Of a DNA stretch of 7,528 bases, positions 7,088-7,528 are shown one piece after another; the first letter of the stretch is position 1; each line of letters opens with the position of its first letter. The stretch spans positions 1-7,528 of the forward strand of contig CAMZLC010000011.1 of NCBI GenBank assembly GCA_947311605.1. The letters run 5' to 3'. Under the pieces are notes generated by a model, which saw only the letters and a program-made list of their open reading frames with translations, searched no databases and had not been told where the DNA came from. The stretch comes from an uncultured Sulfurovum sp. (lineage in GTDB: Bacteria > Campylobacterota > Campylobacteria > Campylobacterales > Sulfurovaceae). Both the position numbers and the translations under genes were made by a program.

Positions 7088-7116
7088 TTAGACTCACTTT
7101 AAAAATGGGATATAAT
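7088..7116 (+). promoter_or_regulatory. Putative promoter reading into the structured block
   Basis: A perfect TATAAT at 7111-7116, with only a weak -35 (TTAGAC at 7088-7093, 17 bp away). Campylobacterota promoters are known to depend mainly on the -10 box, so the weak -35 is not disqualifying. A transcript would begin near 7123 and read through the structured block that starts about 20 nt later. Confidence 0.4.
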
Positions 7117-7143
7117 AGACTCTTAAAATCTTTTTTCAAATCA

Positions 7144-7316
7144 CTTAGTAGAAGGGAATAGGGTTCTGATAATAACGATAACAATCCATAACCTTCAAGA
7201 ATAGTGCTGGAACCAACGATAACTCATCCATAAACTTAAAATCTCCTAGCCCTTACGGAGAGTTTAGTGACCGCATATGTATTGCCTCATGTGCTGGGTG
7301 AGACCCGCCCTACAAG
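7144..7316 (+). ncRNA. Candidate structured RNA or short palindromic element
   Basis: The two ends can pair: CTT 7144-7146 with AAG 7314-7316, GTA 7148-7150 with TAC 7311-7313, GGG 7154-7156 with CCC 7308-7310, and GGGT 7161-7164 with ACCC 7303-7306. That is 13 pairs with bulges almost all on the 5' side. Inside are a possible stem GGTTC 7162-7166 with GAACC 7210-7214 (competing with GGGT), hairpin B with arms 7234-7246 and 7257-7268 (TCTCC/GGAGA plus AAA/TTT and flanking pairs), and hairpin C (GCATATG 7273-7279 with CATGTGC 7288-7294). Hairpin C contains a T-G pair that works as G-U only on the plus strand, weakly favouring plus-strand RNA. I recognise no known RNA family. A MITE- or REP-like intergenic repeat is an equal alternative. 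Confidence 0.35.
7174..7237 (+). repeat. Internal near-direct repeat of about 22 bp
   Basis: Copy 1 (7174-7195) and copy 2 (7215-7237) share AACGATAAC, then ATCCATAA, then CTT, differing by one inserted base and two substitutions. They start 41 bp apart. Both lie between the hairpins of the structured block, in stretches with little pairing. A separate 10-bp repeat, CTTAAAATCT, occurs at 7122-7131 and 7235-7244. Confidence 0.7.
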
Positions 7317-7331
7317 TTTCACACAAACTTC

Positions 7332-7409
7332 AAATGATAAGTAAAATTCTATTATCTTATCAATAAAATACACTTTTATGATATAATAAGCCAAATTATC
7401 TTATCATTT
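7332..7409 (+). promoter_or_regulatory. fic promoter with repeated CTTATCA operator-like sites
   Basis: A perfect -10 box TATAAT (7382-7387) lies 33 bp before the Fic start codon, with only a weak -35 (TTATCA or ATCAAT near 7357-7364). CTTATCA occurs three times: inverted as TGATAAG at 7335-7341, and direct at 7356-7362 and 7400-7406. The two direct copies sit in a 12-bp perfect repeat ATTATCTTATCA (7351-7362 and 7395-7406, 44 bp apart). The outer copies form a 10-bp perfect inverted repeat AAATGATAAG/CTTATCATTT (7332-7341, 7400-7409). Copy 2 overlaps the -35 region and copy 3 the transcript start, the arrangement expected for repression. The DNA-binding protein is unknown. Confidence 0.5.
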
Positions 7410-7420
7410 AAAGTAAAAGC

Positions 7421-7528
7421 ATGAAAAAAAAACTATGGATTTGGGAAGATACACAGTATCCACATTTCAGTTATGACAAACAAAAACTAGAACAACCCAT
7501 TTTAGAAACCACTAGAATGCAAGGGAAA
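7421..7528 (+). CDS. Fic family protein, N-terminal fragment (DUF4172-type start)
   Basis: Only the first 36 codons are in the window, without a stop. MKKKLWIWEDTQYPHFSY and the following DKQKLEQPILETTRMQGK match the pattern I know from the N-terminus of DUF4172 Fic proteins: tryptophans and WP/YP-x-F near the start, then a helix ending in QGK or QGR. Such proteins carry a downstream Fic domain (HPFxxGNGR motif) that usually AMP-modifies target proteins. They often act as toxins or stress regulators, and some carry their own DNA-binding domain. The catalytic motif lies outside the window, so activity cannot be judged. The gene is markedly more AT-rich than the housekeeping genes to its left, suggesting acquisition. 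The ribosome-binding site is weak (AAAGTAAAAGC before ATG). It is probably driven by the promoter at 7382-7387. Confidence 0.75.
   Translation, partial: MKKKLWIWEDTQYPHFSYDKQKLEQPILETTRMQGK

Larger units (their letters stand above)
6883..7420. other. 538-bp AT-rich intergenic region without a convincing protein gene
   Basis: Between slyD and the Fic gene both strands are broken by stops, and only very short frames exist. The left part (6883-7010) holds the slyD leader and an 8-bp direct repeat AGCTTTAG at 6924-6931 and 6935-6942, 11 bp apart (one helical turn). Two plus-strand TATAAT boxes (7040-7045, 7111-7116) precede a structured block (7144-7316). The last 100 bp carry the fic promoter and its repeats. 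No tRNA, rRNA, tmRNA or SRP RNA signature was recognised. Confidence 0.7.

Noticed and set aside
7145..7231. A 28-codon minus-strand frame (MDELSLVPALFLKVMD...) inside the structured block
   Set aside because: It has no visible ribosome-binding site and is preceded in frame by a stop only seven codons upstream of its ATG. It overlaps the repeats and a predicted hairpin, so I read it as a chance frame or a relic, not a gene.
7120..7320. 6S RNA or another known housekeeping RNA
   Set aside because: The size would fit 6S, but the segment folds as a branched set of hairpins, not one long rod with a central bubble. No SRP, tmRNA or RNase P consensus stretches are present.
1..7528. CRISPR array, prophage or insertion sequence
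   Set aside because: No regularly spaced repeats, integrase, transposase or complete terminal repeats with a coding core were found in the window.

Overview
The window reads as chromosomal DNA of a Campylobacterota (epsilonproteobacterial) species. I infer a Sulfurovum- or Sulfurimonas-like free-living relative from protein character and from gene order; I cannot name a species. The order slyD - fabD - MTA/SAH nucleosidase - TtcA-like PP-loop protein matches, as I recall it, the order around Cj0115-Cj0118 in Campylobacter jejuni. This was not checked against a database.

Layout. Positions 1-3066 hold a minus-strand cluster, transcribed from high to low coordinates: trmN6 (tRNA methyltransferase), a YkgJ-type cysteine-cluster protein, a secreted or anchored TPR protein, and the 5' part of trpC, whose 3' end lies outside the window. 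A single plus-strand gene, bpt (N-degron leucyltransferase), diverges from trmN6 across only 25 bp. It converges on ttcA with its stop codon directly abutting the ttcA stop. Positions 3839-6882 hold a second minus-strand cluster: slyD, fabD, mtnN, ttcA. The last three are packed tightly (1-bp overlap, then a 5-bp gap) and look like one transcript started upstream of fabD. These are housekeeping genes for fatty-acid synthesis, SAM by-product and probable menaquinone metabolism, tRNA modification, protein folding and tryptophan synthesis.

Positions 6883-7420 are 538 bp without a convincing gene and differ in character. They are AT-rich and carry three plus-strand TATAAT boxes. They also contain a compact, GC-richer block (about 7144-7316) whose ends can pair and which holds two further good hairpins and an internal near-repeat. 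I read this block as either a structured small RNA or a short dispersed palindromic element. Further on, a promoter flanked by three copies of CTTATCA leads into the start of an AT-rich gene for a Fic-family protein (DUF4172-type N-terminus), which runs off the end of the window. The right-hand end therefore looks like the edge of an accessory region.

The items most worth checking are the structured block at 7144-7316, the repeat-flanked fic promoter, and the TtcA-like protein in which the second cysteine of the cluster-binding CxxC is phenylalanine. I see no clear new multi-gene system in this window.
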